A stretch of DNA of 64,000 bases from Bostrychus sinensis (GCA_020698575.1 CM036251.1:31003288-31067287), one strand, 5' to 3'. Positions 1-10,172 are shown, counted from the first letter of the stretch. Made by a program: numbers and translations. The notes: generated by a model not told the origin, from the sequence alone.

Positions 1-95
1 ACTCTTTTAGTCTTTTACCGCTTATTATCAACTTATTCAACTAATAATTAATATTTCACCTAACATAAACAAGTAACTCTAAATAAGTCACAACA
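1..95 (-). repeat. Partial 3' LTR of the BEL element
   Basis: These bases match the last 95 bases of the complete LTR at 5503-5840 and end in the same CACAACA. In element orientation this is the start of the 3' LTR; the rest lies beyond the window. Confidence 0.92.
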
Positions 96-106
96 TCCTC
101 CCGCCC
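96..106 (-). other. Polypurine tract of the BEL element
   Basis: On the - strand this reads GGGCGGGAGGA immediately before the LTR start TGTTGTGAC. A purine run directly abutting the 3' LTR is where plus-strand DNA synthesis is primed in LTR elements. Confidence 0.7.
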
Positions 107-141
107 AATGAACAACTGTTCATTAGTATTCATCTATTATC

Positions 142-1158
142 TTAACATACCTCTAAAGGATATAATAACTGAACAGGTCTTCTCAACAAACTACCTGTAG
201 AAGTTCGAACATTACAAGAACGAATGAGTCCATCCCTCCCTGGAAAAACCTCTGCTATTCTACCCATTTTCCATATCTGTCTGGGTGTCCTGTCCTCCCC
301 AATCAAAACAACATCTCCCACCTTAAGTGCAGTAGGGGTAGGAGTCTCACACTTGTGAGCTGATTTCAGATCCATCAGGTAATCTCTACGCCAGCTATTC
401 CAAAAGCTGGTTAAAAGTCTTTGCCTGTACTTCCATCTTCGGCCCAGCTCCTCACGGTTTGCTGTGGTTACTTGAGCTGGTAAAGACACAGTCCTTGGTG
501 GTAGGGAAGTCAGCCGTTTCCCAACCAGGAAATGAGAAGGGGTTAGTGGCTGGGGCTCTAAAGCATCACTGTGCACATAGGAGAGAGGTCTAGAGTTCAA
601 CACCGCTTCAACTTCTGCAAGAATAGTGGTCAGCTCCTCAAAGTTCAATGAAGCCTTTCCCAGTACCCTCTTTAAGCATGTTTTCACAGACCTCACAAGC
701 CTCTCCCAGAAGCCACCCCACCAAGCTGCCCGCTCTGCAATGAACTTCCAGGTGATCCCCTTGTTAGTAAAGAACTTAGTGAGCTCTGATCCTTTAATAT
801 TCTGCCATAGCTCCTTTAGGTCCTTGTCTGCCCTTTTGAATGTTCTAGCATTATCTGAGTAAACAATCTTACATAGCCCTCGTCTTGCAATAAATCTCTT
901 TAAGGCTAAAAAGAAGTTTTCAGTAGTCAGATCTGATACTAACTCCAAGTGCACTGCCCTTGTTACTGCACATGTAAACAGTGCAATGTATGCCTTTGCA
1001 GGCTGACTCTTGGTTTTAACATACAAGGGCCCCGCAAAATCTACACCAGTAACTTCAAATGGTGGGGACTCAGTTACTCTGTCCCGAGGTAAAGGAGCAG
1101 TAGTCTGCTGTGCTGCCTTTACCTTTAGCTTCTTTGCAAATGTAACAACCTGTGACAA
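142..1158 (-). CDS. BEL/Pao integrase domain (frameshifted part of pol)
   Basis: This 338-residue frame holds the integrase catalytic core. The three acidic residues sit in GVDFAGPL, YSDNARTF and the ERAAWWGGFWERLV stretch typical of Pao integrases. A C-terminal region follows (GDVVLIGEDRTPRQIWKMG near residue 280, then RRPVQLLYPLE), corresponding to the conserved domain at the end of BEL pol. The integrase zinc-finger half (HEQVMHSG, CYICKEA) is in the overlapping frame upstream at 1070-4054, so a frameshift near 1120 divides the enzyme. The listed start is only the first methionine after that shift. The role is insertion of the element cDNA into host DNA. Confidence 0.9.
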   Translation of the reverse strand: MSQVVTFAKKLKVKAAQQTTAPLPRDRVTESPPFEVTGVDFAGPLYVKTKSQPAKAYIALFTCAVTRAVHLELVSDLTTENFFLALKRFIARRGLCKIVYSDNARTFKRADKDLKELWQNIKGSELTKFFTNKGITWKFIAERAAWWGGFWERLVRSVKTCLKRVLGKASLNFEELTTILAEVEAVLNSRPLSYVHSDALEPQPLTPSHFLVGKRLTSLPPRTVSLPAQVTTANREELGRRWKYRQRLLTSFWNSWRRDYLMDLKSAHKCETPTPTALKVGDVVLIGEDRTPRQIWKMGRIAEVFPGRDGLIRSCNVRTSTGSLLRRPVQLLYPLEVC

Positions 1159-4054
1159 TGCGCTTAACCAACTGTCTCCCTCTTAAAATCCAGTAATGCT
1201 CTCTCACTTGAATCAAAGTGTCTCTAACACCAGAATGCATCACCTGTTCATGACAGTGCTGAACTAAAAGCACAGAGTATTTGTGATTTGTTGGAAGCAC
1301 CCAGGGGTGTTGCTCTCTGAAACTAAAATCAGAGTTTTGTAATCTTCCCCCAACACTCATCAGACCATTCTCATCTAAGAATGGTTTCAAGTCTTTGATT
1401 TTAGAATCCTTCTTCACATTTTGGTTTAGCCTTAGCTGAGATATTTCAGACCTAAAACTACTCTCTTGTGTCACTTTTACCCAGTACAATTCTGCTGCAC
1501 TGAGCTCCTCTGAAGTTAACTCTCCAGAAACTCTCTGACTGGACCTTGTGTTAGTAACAAATCTTTTCACCCATGCTGTTATTCTTAACACACTCTTAAA
1601 CCTGCTGTATTTCTCTAGGTCTAACAGAGGTTCAGTTATTTCAGTGCTAGTGAGTTGTACTACAGTCTGATACTTGACTTTGAGTTCACTGTTCACCTCA
1701 TTTACCACATAGTCATTATCAACGTCCTTCTCTTCATCAGCTGTGGACAGTGAAGTAGGTCCATTCCACCACAGCTGGCTGTCAACAAGGCTCTTTACAT
1801 GCTGACCTCGTGTGGGTAAGTCTGCAGGATTCATTTTGCCAGCACAATGGGACCACAACTCCGGGTTTGTGAGCCCTTGTATTTCAGTCACTCTGTTGGC
1901 CACGAATGGCTTCCACCGCTGGGCTGAGCTGCGAATCCAGTGAAGCGTGATCATTGAGTCTGTCCACATGTTGAGCTGGTTCCTCTGCAAGTCCAGCGGC
2001 TTGAGAAGATTGTTTCCTAATCTCGCTCCAATAAGTGCACCCATGAGTTCAAGGCGTGGTAATGTCATTTTCTTCAGCGGTGCAACTCGCGACCTTGAGG
2101 CTACAAAACTTGTCACAGTCTCTCCTTCTCGGTTTCTTCCTTGCAGATAGGCAACAGCACTGTAACCCTTTTCACTTGCATCACAATACACATGTAACCT
2201 TACAGTCTGTGAATCTTTATCAATCTCAATGTGATAACACCTGGGAATGGCCACCAGGTGGAGCAGTGGTAACTCTGCACACCACTGTTCCCACTTCTCT
2301 GTTAAGTCTGGAGGTAATGGTTCATCCCAGTTGAGCCCTCTTTCCCACATTTCTTGGAAAAGGTACTTTACTCTTACAGTAAAGGGAGTGAGGAACCCAA
2401 TGGGGTCAAATATGCGAGCTGACGTCTGTAGTACACTCCTCTTCGTGTTTTCCTTGCCCTTTAAAATGTCCATTAGTCCCCTTTGATCAAACACAAAATC
2501 ATCACTCTCTGGTCTCCAAACTAGTCCTAGCACCTTGAGCACATTTTCGCATGACTCAGTTTTTCCAGTGTGCTCTACTCCACTCTTCATCCACATGGCT
2601 CTCAGATCTGGTGAGTTGGTAACCCATTTGCACAGGTTCATACCTGCCTGGGACAGAATGTCTTTTGCCACTGCAGTCACTTGAAGGGCTTCCTCCACAT
2701 TAGGTGAGCTGGAAATGAAATCGTCGACATATAAAGAGTCTCTGAGTGTCTGTACTGCCTTTGGTTGTTCTGTTTCGTACTGCTTGATATGTTTCCTTAT
2801 GGTAGCAGCAAGCAGGAATGGGCTGGGAGACACTCCAAACACAACTCTGTTCATTCTCAGGACACGTACCTCATACTTACAGTCTTTGGTTGGAGGTCCG
2901 TGTAACCACAGGAACCTAACAGCATCTTTGTCTCGTTCTGATAATGAAATCTGGAGAAATGCCTTGGTGATGTCTGCAGTGAAGGCTATCTCGTGCAGCC
3001 TGAATTTGATGAGTACATCCAGCAGATTTGGATTCAGGTTAGGTCCAGTGTGCAAACAGTCATTGAGGGATGGGCAATCCTCCTCATGTGATGATGCATC
3101 AAATACCACTCTGAGTTTAGTTGTGGCCTTGTCCTCTCTTACAACAGCGTGGTGTGGCATGTAATACTTAACTGTCTCTGGGTTCTCTGCCACTGATGTG
3201 TCCTCTGACACCTCTTCACAGATCCCTTGCTGCAGGTAATCCTGTATTACACTGTCGTACCTCACATACAATGTTGCATCTGTTTTCAGTTTTCTCTTAA
3301 GGCTCTCAAGATGTCCCTTTGCCACCTTAAAGTTGTCTGGAAGTTGGGCTCTGTCAGATCGCCATGGTAACTCAACTTGGTAGCGGCCATTTTTAAATGT
3401 TGTTGTCTGTTCAAAGTTCTGTAGAACTTCTGAGTCCTCTGGGTTCTCGGACTGTTTGCTCACTATGTCCAGCGACTCCACTTCCCAGAATGCATGTAAC
3501 CGTTTGGAAAGCTGGGTGTCTTCAGTTAGACTAATGTGCATGCAAGTGGTGTCTGTTACACTGGAGGTTGTCACTGGCCCTTGCAAAGCCCATCCAAAGA
3601 TGCTTTCAACCGCTACTAGTGATTTTGTGATTCTTTCTACTTTACTAGTAACTGCTTGCCAGTAGTAGTCTGCTCCTATTAACACTTGCAATTCTGAGTC
3701 ATTAGCACCCTCTAGTGAAAAGTCTGCGAGCTGTAGATTCCTTTTCTTCAACTCTGCCTGAATAGGCTCACTTGGGACCTTAATCACAGCAGTACATACC
3801 TGAGGAGTCTCTACTGCTTCTATCTCAAGTCTTTGTTCAGTATTCCACATATTCTCCAGCTCAACTCTCACTTCTCTCACTCTCGCTTCTCTGTCACAGG
3901 AGTAGTGGATCCAAAAACATGGAGGTTTAGTGTCTCTTGCCTGATAACTGGTAGTCCAAGGGCTCTGACGACACTTCGGTGAATGAAACTTCGTTGGCTG
4001 CCTCCATCTAGCAGACAGCGAGTTATTTTTCTTTCTTTGGGGCCTACTGTCCAT
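1070..4054 (-). CDS. BEL/Pao protease-RT-RNase H region and integrase zinc finger
   Basis: This is the central pol frame. The first roughly 55 residues read in the wrong phase opposite the gag-protease frame, so real coding begins near 3890. After that come the remaining protease-like segment (LQVLIGADYYWQ), reverse transcriptase with ITKAFLQI and the catalytic YVDDF motif, the Pao-type region with RLHVYCDASEKGYSAVAYL (RNase H-like) and LPRLELMGA, and an integrase H2C2 finger (HEQVMHSG to CYICKEAKG). It would copy element RNA into DNA. All core RT motifs are present, so the damage is limited to the two frame changes at its ends. Confidence 0.92.
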   Translation of the reverse strand: MDSRPQRKKNNSLSARWRQPTKFHSPKCRQSPWTTSYQARDTKPPCFWIHYSCDREARVREVRVELENMWNTEQRLEIEAVETPQVCTAVIKVPSEPIQAELKKRNLQLADFSLEGANDSELQVLIGADYYWQAVTSKVERITKSLVAVESIFGWALQGPVTTSSVTDTTCMHISLTEDTQLSKRLHAFWEVESLDIVSKQSENPEDSEVLQNFEQTTTFKNGRYQVELPWRSDRAQLPDNFKVAKGHLESLKRKLKTDATLYVRYDSVIQDYLQQGICEEVSEDTSVAENPETVKYYMPHHAVVREDKATTKLRVVFDASSHEEDCPSLNDCLHTGPNLNPNLLDVLIKFRLHEIAFTADITKAFLQISLSERDKDAVRFLWLHGPPTKDCKYEVRVLRMNRVVFGVSPSPFLLAATIRKHIKQYETEQPKAVQTLRDSLYVDDFISSSPNVEEALQVTAVAKDILSQAGMNLCKWVTNSPDLRAMWMKSGVEHTGKTESCENVLKVLGLVWRPESDDFVFDQRGLMDILKGKENTKRSVLQTSARIFDPIGFLTPFTVRVKYLFQEMWERGLNWDEPLPPDLTEKWEQWCAELPLLHLVAIPRCYHIEIDKDSQTVRLHVYCDASEKGYSAVAYLQGRNREGETVTSFVASRSRVAPLKKMTLPRLELMGALIGARLGNNLLKPLDLQRNQLNMWTDSMITLHWIRSSAQRWKPFVANRVTEIQGLTNPELWSHCAGKMNPADLPTRGQHVKSLVDSQLWWNGPTSLSTADEEKDVDNDYVVNEVNSELKVKYQTVVQLTSTEITEPLLDLEKYSRFKSVLRITAWVKRFVTNTRSSQRVSGELTSEELSAAELYWVKVTQESSFRSEISQLRLNQNVKKDSKIKDLKPFLDENGLMSVGGRLQNSDFSFREQHPWVLPTNHKYSVLLVQHCHEQVMHSGVRDTLIQVREHYWILRGRQLVKRIVTGCYICKEAKGKGSTADYCSFTSGQSN

Positions 4055-5433
4055 ACTTTAACAGTTTGAAGCAGTACAGTGTTTTGAGTATTTGTCTTTA
4101 CCTTTACCGGGCTTGTTACTGAGGATAACACAGCATCTGTATTACCACTGTTATTGTTACTATCAACATCTGACTTAGCTTCAGACTTCTCACAAACTGA
4201 CTGGTGGTGTTTACGGCTGCATAAGCTGCATGAAACTTTAGACCTGCAGAATTTTGCTATGTGCTTTGGGCCTAAACAAACATAACATCTTCCAAGTTTT
4301 CTCAGTTTATCCTTGCGTGCACTTACTGTATGCTCTGGACAGTTCTCAGGTTTGTGATTGCTACTGTCACAATACACACAGGTCAGGGACACGGTATTTG
4401 CTGTGTGCAAAGCAGTAGCCGATGGGGCGTTCCACTTTCTGGATTTAACATCACAGGCATAGGATGGCTTACCCACTTGCTTGTTATTTAGGAAAGGATC
4501 CCTTGTAGTGTGGCCTGGTCTGGTAAGCTGAAGCGCCCTTTCTCTGCTTTGCACCTCATTCTGTAGAAAGTGAATTAGCTCTGGCACATTCCATTCGCTG
4601 CTTAGGTCCGATCGGCGGGTGAAGGCTAAGGCTATATCCTCAGGGATGAGCTGCAGTAGCACTGGACATAGCAGGCAGCCATACGTGTCACTGTGCACCC
4701 CTAAGGACTCCAAGCTGCGTATCTGGATCTCACATTCATCATACAAGTGCCTCAAAGCTACCACATCAGAAGATTTCTTCACAGGTGTCAAGTTCAATAA
4801 TTTGGACATGTGGGCACTAATCACAATGTCTTTTCTCCCAAAGCGACTCTGGAGCAACTTTATTGCAGCATCATAGTTGTCATCTGTCATTGTAAGTCCT
4901 GCAATAGTTCTAGCAGCTGCTCCAGTCAGATAAGATCTCAGGTAAGTGAATTTATCTGTCTTGCAAAGTGCATCATTTCTGTGAATAGCTGTTTCATACT
5001 GCGACCAGAATTCCTGCCAAAGGCTTATTTCACCATCATATTTACCTATCAGTAACTTTGGAAGTTTAACAGTTTGTCTGGACTGTGACACAAATGAACC
5101 AGAGCCTGCATCACTCACTCGCGCTCTTGTAGACTCAAGTGACCTTTCAATGATACCAGTGGCGCGAACCTTCCAAGTAAGAATGCGGTCCATATAATCC
5201 TGTGTGCTCGAAATCTCCGCGTCCAGATCCTCCGTAGGCGTTCCGTCTTCAATGCCTTTGTCTAAGTCCGTTAAACTGTCCTCCTTAGATGTTAAAACTG
5301 ACAGAAATTCACGTAGTTTGTCATTATCTGGTCTATCTTTGCCCACCTGGTCCTCCAGGCGGGATAACAGCTTTGTCGTAGAGGCGCGGATTGTACCCCG
5401 CTTCCTCTTCATCCGCTCGAGTTGTTCCGTCAT
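3877..5433 (-). CDS. BEL/Pao gag with zinc knuckles and start of protease
   Basis: The 518-residue frame starts 70 bases inside the 5' LTR, as expected for gag. It has a charged, helical N terminus, then the gag domain usual for Pao elements (LPKLLIGKYDGEISLWQEF, residues about 125-145). Cysteine-histidine knuckles follow (CVYCDSSNHKPENC; CYVCLGPKHIAKFC; CSLCSRKHHQSVC), then an aspartic-protease start with LLDGGSQRSFIHRSV. It packages element RNA. The frame runs out just after the protease motif, where a frameshift moves coding to the next frame. Confidence 0.9.
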   Translation of the reverse strand: MTEQLERMKRKRGTIRASTTKLLSRLEDQVGKDRPDNDKLREFLSVLTSKEDSLTDLDKGIEDGTPTEDLDAEISSTQDYMDRILTWKVRATGIIERSLESTRARVSDAGSGSFVSQSRQTVKLPKLLIGKYDGEISLWQEFWSQYETAIHRNDALCKTDKFTYLRSYLTGAAARTIAGLTMTDDNYDAAIKLLQSRFGRKDIVISAHMSKLLNLTPVKKSSDVVALRHLYDECEIQIRSLESLGVHSDTYGCLLCPVLLQLIPEDIALAFTRRSDLSSEWNVPELIHFLQNEVQSRERALQLTRPGHTTRDPFLNNKQVGKPSYACDVKSRKWNAPSATALHTANTVSLTCVYCDSSNHKPENCPEHTVSARKDKLRKLGRCYVCLGPKHIAKFCRSKVSCSLCSRKHHQSVCEKSEAKSDVDSNNNSGNTDAVLSSVTSPVKVKTNTQNTVLLQTVKVWTVGPKERKITRCLLDGGSQRSFIHRSVVRALGLPVIRQETLNLHVFGSTTPVTEKRE

Positions 5434-5481
5434 GTCGGCCGCTAGCTTCCCTTCGTTCGAAAAAGTTCTTTAAGTCCTTAC

Positions 5482-5499
5482 TCCCGGGTTTCGGCACCA
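5482..5499 (-). other. Primer-binding site of the BEL element
   Basis: On the - strand TGGTGCCGAAACCCGGGA follows the 5' LTR after three bases. It starts with the TGG that pairs with a tRNA CCA end. I do not assign the tRNA species. Confidence 0.75.
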
Positions 5500-5502
5500 A
5501 AA

Positions 5503-5840
5503 TGTTACGGAGTGAAAGCTTCGAAAATGATGACAGAGGCGGATGTCTTAGTTCTGAACATTTTACTGCTCAACAAAAATGGCAGGAACACAGCAACAGA
5601 ACTTCATAGCGTATTCTCATTTTGTAACAGTCAAACCCACAGAAAGTACAAGTACATTTCCTGTATGATACCCTTCAAAGTAAAACACTTCCGGTTCACC
5701 ACAATAAAACAATATTCTTAATACATTCACAATGCATTTCATAGGACTCTTTTAGTCTTTTACCGCTTATTATCAACTTATTCAACTAATAATTAATATT
5801 TCACCTAACATAAACAAGTAACTGTAAATAAGTCACAACA
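5503..5840 (-). repeat. 5' LTR of the BEL element
   Basis: The 338-base LTR runs TGTTACGG to CACAACA on the + strand, with short inverted TGTT/AACA ends. It borders the primer-binding site on one side and unrelated DNA on the other, and it is repeated at 1-95. Confidence 0.9.
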
Positions 5841-6106
5841 ATCCTAACACACCAAGACCAATTTATTGGTGTTCAGTGTTTTTATTCCCATGCATTTTGC
5901 AAGGTAGAACAACAGAATTCCATTGAAAATGTATAAAATAAAGCTCTGCTGACCCTGGTGGTTTAGGGGATCAATCTGACCAAAAACAAAATTTCCCTTT
6001 ATTTTGAAGGCAAAGGCTTAGATTTATTAGGTTTTCATTTAAAAAGTATTAAAATATGTCAGGATTACAGAATGTCAAAAATCTGTCATTATAATGGAAG
6101 TCAATG
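5841..6106. other. AT-rich flank leading into the 361-base repeat
   Basis: No gene is seen. The segment lies between the BEL LTR and the first unit of the tandem repeat. It may be the unique end of the element that contains the array. Confidence 0.4.
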
Positions 6107-6474
6107 GGCCCAAACACGTACTTAAGGTAACGAGTGTAAGTTTTTAAAAAAACCTGTCTTTGCTCCAAAAATAAAAATGCATCAAAACCAATGTTGTTAT
6201 TAATTATTGACTTAGTCAAGGCTCTAATAACTTTACCCCAAGTGATCCACTCTGCAACAAATTTTTGGATAATAGGGCATATTTTGTGTTTTTGCCATCT
6301 AAAAAAGTTGGGTTTTTGATGACAAAAAGACCATAAAAACATATAAATTATTAATAAATGAAAATAAACTTCATATCTATGGTTAGGGCTGAATTAGTAG
6401 AAAGGATTTCATGCGAAAAAAGTAAAAAAATATATTAATATTTAACATTTTTATAGCTATTTTATGAGAGGTCC
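6107..6474. repeat. 361-base tandem repeat unit, left part
   Basis: This unit (TTAAGGTAACGAGTGTAAG near its start, TATGAGAGGTCC at its end) matches the units at 20564-21330. It stops at GGTCC, exactly where the endogenous retrovirus begins. The array resumes with GTCCCAAACGGG at 20564 on the far side, so this was one continuous array before the insertion. Confidence 0.88.
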
Positions 6475-7421
6475 TATTAGGATTGTTCATTTTGGGTGTA
6501 AGCATCAAAGAGGACGATGATTCAGAAGTATAATCAAGTCAGAAGGTTTATTTTAGTATCACACAGGTAAGGTAACACTGAAAGGGATAGGGTGAGCAAG
6601 CCGTCCAAAAAAGGAGTAATCACAGTTTTTATACTATGTATGACAATGTATGACGATTTCTGCATATCATTATATTGTTTTCTTCAAGAAACTCCTGTGC
6701 CTCGACCAGGCCAGAGTTCTCATTTCTGCAGTGCGCAAACTTCGTTATCTTCAGGAGCGTCCCACGCAACGGCAGGGCCGTGGGAGCCCCCACCTGTAAC
6801 CTTGAGTTTCCTAACTTTGTAACCAGCTCATTATTGTGCACTTTTGCAAATGCACAATGTACCTAATCGCTGAGTGACCTTTAGATTGAAAGGAGAAAAA
6901 CATCCTTTAGAATCAAAATATTCTTACTAATATTGAAGCGTTTATTAAAGTTACACTGTGTAACTTTTCTCCTAAATATGTGGGGCATACTGACTTGTTT
7001 TTGTGATTTTTTGAGCGATTATAAGGCCTGAGGCGCGATCTGTTGCTGCGAGCGGGGCAGGGAACGACTTGAGGCGCAGGTATAACCAGGAAGCTACTTT
7101 TAGCGTTGTTATTTTCCATTTCGCGATATTTGTTGATAAGCTAACGCTAGCGCTAACTCTATAGAAGATCCAGTCCAAACTTCCAAAGGTAGCAGCAGGT
7201 CAACTAAAGTTGAAACAATGATGGAAATAGACGCACGCTCGCACAGTTTCAGAAGGAGGAGGGGCCCTAGTGTTTACGTTTTGCGACGGTGCAGTGGCAC
7301 CTGTGGCCTCTAGAGGCGCAAGACCGGGAATCTCACACAGTGTAACTTTAACCTTAGCAGTAGTACATCAAAATATAAGTTTAGTGGTAATACGCAAAGC
7401 TATATGTAGAAATATTCAACA
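6475..7421 (-). repeat. 3' LTR of the endogenous retrovirus, with MITE insert
   Basis: It matches 20006-20563 along its length, apart from a 399-base MITE plus duplicated TTAA (6949-7351) and an indel of about 15 bases near 6573. Without the MITE it is about 544 bases against 558 for its partner. On the + strand it begins TATTAGG and ends TTCAACA, so one terminus is not the usual CA. Confidence 0.9.
6949..7347. mobile_element. TTAA-targeted MITE, copy 1, inside the 3' LTR
   Basis: The 399-base insert has inverted ends AGTTACACTGTGT and is flanked by TTAA on both sides (6945-6948, 7348-7351). The other LTR has the empty site with a single TTAA near 20489. Its interior matches, in reverse orientation, parts of the larger copy at 21835-22569. 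No coding capacity is seen. TTAA duplication is typical of piggyBac-like and Kolobok-like transposases; which one mobilised it is not known. Confidence 0.9.
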
Positions 7422-7433
7422 ATTCCCCCTTTT
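7422..7433 (-). other. Polypurine tract of the endogenous retrovirus
   Basis: On the - strand this reads AAAAGGGGGAAT, directly before the LTR start TGTTGAA. It agrees with the LTR border deduced from the repeat. Confidence 0.75.
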
Positions 7434-7887
7434 CACACCATAGCACATGGTGTGAAACAACCTCTAAAAGCAAAGACATCACACAAACATAAAAAATAAA
7501 AAACAAAAAGCAAAACCTCTAAAAAGCATAATACAAAACCCCAAAGAAAAAATCAAAAGACAAACCCATAACCTATTATGCTAAAGCAAAACACAACCAA
7601 GAGTAACCTAAACTAACCATGTACAGATTATCCATTGTAATCTGGAGCCATTGTAACCCTCATACCATACATTACTCTTACATGACCGCAATAAGCTAAC
7701 ATAAAAATAAAATAAGAATAATATAAGCATGTGGATCTATTCAGTATGAGACCGAAAAACCCATCGGGCAGTTCTACGTTCTGTAACCTTCTGACTTTCA
7801 GATGGGAAAAGAATCTCATGGTTCTGCTGCCCCAGCAACCGTCCAAAGACACTTATATAGATCCACAGTACTCATACATGAATATGA

Positions 7888-8832
7888 TTAAACCAACCTT
7901 AAAAGAAAGACATCAATTGCCCCAAAAAACAATAAACTAACCAGAACAACTGTACTCGCCTTCAACCTCCGAGTCAGAATCAGCAATGAAATAAGCAGGA
8001 GGGGGGGGGGGGTGTTAGGAATAGCTGACAACAGTGCCATTTGTTTTGCAGCAGCCAGTTCTTTAGAGAAAGCAGCAGTCACACAGCGCTCAACCATAGC
8101 ACGTGCAAAAGGAATACAGCAACAGCCACAGAAGACTAGGACAGCCAGAATGATACCCACAGAGGTGAGCAGGGAGATAATAACAGCTTTCCATGCGCCA
8201 AAGGTGTTGGTAAACCAGTCCCCTATGTTGTCAACAATGCCAGAGGCAGCTTGCATCTGTTCCAAGTGGTTCCTCATTTTGTCTAAAATAACTTGGAGTG
8301 GACCCAGCGGAACAGTGTTATTGGGTATAATTGAACAACAAAGGTCACCAAATAGAGAGCACACGCCTTGCTTTTCAGCCAGAAGCATGTCTAGGGCAAT
8401 ACGATTTTGGTAGGTCATTAGGGTGTTAGCATGCAGTTCTTCCTTCAACAGGAGCAAAGCAGCTCTAGTCAGATTGGCCTGATACATAACATTGTAATGA
8501 ATGTAGTTAATCCTGTCCACATTTTTATTAATAATGCATAATGGGCAAAAGAAAGACTCAAAACCGTCAGCAATTTGGTTCCCAAGTTTATGCTCATTGG
8601 GCACGCCCCTAGGTACACCTATTGCATCAATGTAAATATTAGCTGGGTCAGTGCCAATATCATCTATCACAGACCTTTTAGATCTAGTCATGGACTTGGA
8701 AGCAGAAGTGGAATAGAGGTCAAAAATAGGCTGAAGAGAAAAGACAGTAGAAAACATTACTCCAGCACAGTGGCCTGACCAATGCAAGGGCAAGGTAGCC
8801 AGTAAAGCAGTAGAATTGCACAGCCACCACAT
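7888..8832 (-). pseudogene. Retroviral env, transmembrane part
   Basis: The 314-residue frame carries the transmembrane half of a retroviral envelope glycoprotein. A basic cleavage-type site SKRS lies near residue 52. The helical region ends in CSLFGDLCC, the CX6CC pattern that links the two envelope subunits in gamma-type retroviruses. A hydrophobic anchor of about 25 residues (AVIISLLTSVGIILAVLVF) is followed by a cysteine cluster and a tail. The start given is an internal methionine. The surface-subunit frame lies just upstream at 8894-9676 in another phase, and a frameshift and stop near 8890 separate them. The protein is therefore broken as found. Confidence 0.88.
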
Positions 8833-8893
8833 GTCAGCTATGGCTAAGTCTTGTGTGGTCAGGGGTCCCGTGTCAATGATGGGACAAACAGTA

Positions 8894-9676
8894 CTATTCT
8901 CCCCAGCAACTACACACAGAGGAATAATTTAAGCGAACAAGGCTGCCAGCTCCACGAACTAAAGTGATAGTATAACATAGAGTGGTGGAGAGATTTCCCA
9001 CAAAAGTAGATCTATTGGTGTGCGCTCTTTGTATGCATTCTAAAGGCACTGTGGGTAATTGTGAGAATTTAGGTGGTTTTGTATATGCAGGCATAAATGG
9101 CCAAGAAAGGTGGTCGCAGCGGTCACTATATCTGTGGCCACCTGGGGGATTAGGCCTGGCATAGCGAGATGAGGCCATATAAGCTAAGCAATGAGTAGGT
9201 GGGAGAGGCCTAGAAGGGGTGTCGACACAATGAGCGCCCATAAGCCATTTAGAGTGCAGAGGATGCCCAGTACAGTTGAAAGAGGCCAGGTATTTGTCAT
9301 AGCGCTTGATAGTGTGGGATTTTGAGAAACTATAGTAATCAGAAATATAAGAAAAGGGGATTGGTACTAAATATTCTGGTTCTGGATAAGGAGGTGCACA
9401 CACTAGGCATGGTTGGCCTGGGAAATACAAATGTGCGGTGGTAGAAAGCCAATTGTACCATTTACTTTTTTCACTTAATCTGGGAAAGGTGGTAGCATTC
9501 CAAATCAATGAGAACAGACCTTGGGCTCCTCTTTTAGTCCTGTTATGAGTATTAAGAGAAGTGGTAGGTTGGCCTGATTCGAAGTACCAGAAAATAGGTG
9601 GGACAATCAGAATAGTAAACAGAAATAGGGTGAGCATGGTGCCTCTAACGGAGCACCCTGGCAATGCAACAGTCAT
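8894..9676 (-). pseudogene. Retroviral env, leader and surface part
   Basis: The 260-residue frame starts with a hydrophobic leader (LTLFLFTILIVPPIFWYF, residues about 15-32). It contains several N-glycosylation sites (NRT, NAT, NCT, NRS, NLS, NYS), many cysteines and a CLVC pair resembling the CXXC that pairs with CX6CC in gamma-type envelopes. It ends CSCWGE at a premature stop, after which the envelope reading continues in another frame at 8832 and below. Entry function is inferred from the family only. Compared with full envelopes the surface part is short. Confidence 0.8.
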
Positions 9677-9871
9677 GGTTAAGTAAGTCAGGCCAAATCA
9701 GTTCTAATCTGTTCTAATGAGCATTCAGGAGGATGGGCCCTAACACAGTGAGTGATATGGATCCAATGACTCAACTTGCTCTTTTGGCTTTTGTCTGTCT
9801 TTTCGACTCTAACTGCTCTAGAGCGGCTGTTAAGTAACTTATATGGACCTAAAAATTTGGGCTCAGTCCAT

Positions 9872-10168
9872 TTAACAGTCTTTAATAGTCTTTACCATTA
9901 CCCAGCCACCAGGTTTGATTGGGTCTTTCAGTGTGGTGTCAGGAGAATCCCCGAGGTTCAGGACCTGTTGGGAGAGAACTAGGCTCAAGTTAGTAACTGA
10001 CTTGTAGTAGTCAGAGATTTCATGGTCTTGGTCATTTCTATGGACACTTAAATCAGTTTGGAGAGGAGTGTCCATCCTTCTCTCAGTTAAAATCTCAAGT
10101 GGAGAGAGATTCAGATGTTTGTCAGGTGTGGATCGCATTGCCATCAGCGCTAATGGCAAGGCATCCAA
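9872..10168 (-). pseudogene. Retroviral integrase C-terminal remnant
   Basis: The 98-residue frame contains the pattern ALMAMRSTPDKHLNLSPLEILTERRM, which is shared by the end of the integrase core in gamma- and epsilon-type retroviruses. It is followed by the small C-terminal domain (GGWVMVKTI). It lies just upstream of env, as expected. The rest of pol is missing because an inserted repeat (TAGGGCTGCTCGATTATGG) begins at 10173, so only the tail of pol remains. Confidence 0.85.
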
Positions 10169-10172
10169 CTAG

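Larger units (their letters stand above)
1..5840 (-). mobile_element. BEL/Pao LTR retrotransposon, left end cut by window
   Basis: This is a BEL/Pao-type retrotransposon read on the - strand. The order in its own direction is LTR (5840-5503), primer-binding site, gag with zinc knuckles, protease, reverse transcriptase, RNase H and Pao peptidase region, integrase, polypurine tract, then a partial LTR at 1-95. The first 95 bases of the window repeat 5746-5840 almost exactly (one substitution seen), which fixes the LTRs. Coding capacity is nearly complete, but the polyprotein is split over three overlapping frames by two frameshifts near 3890 and 1120. BEL elements normally encode one long gag-pol frame, so this copy is probably not autonomous. 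The left target-site duplication lies outside the window and cannot be checked. Confidence 0.93.

Noticed and set aside
2715..3164. 149-codon + strand frame over the BEL element
   Set aside because: Lies opposite the reverse transcriptase frame and has no recognisable domain.
6629..6841. 70-codon frame repeated in both retroviral LTRs
   Set aside because: It lies within U3/R of the LTR with no homology; its repetition reflects LTR duplication only.
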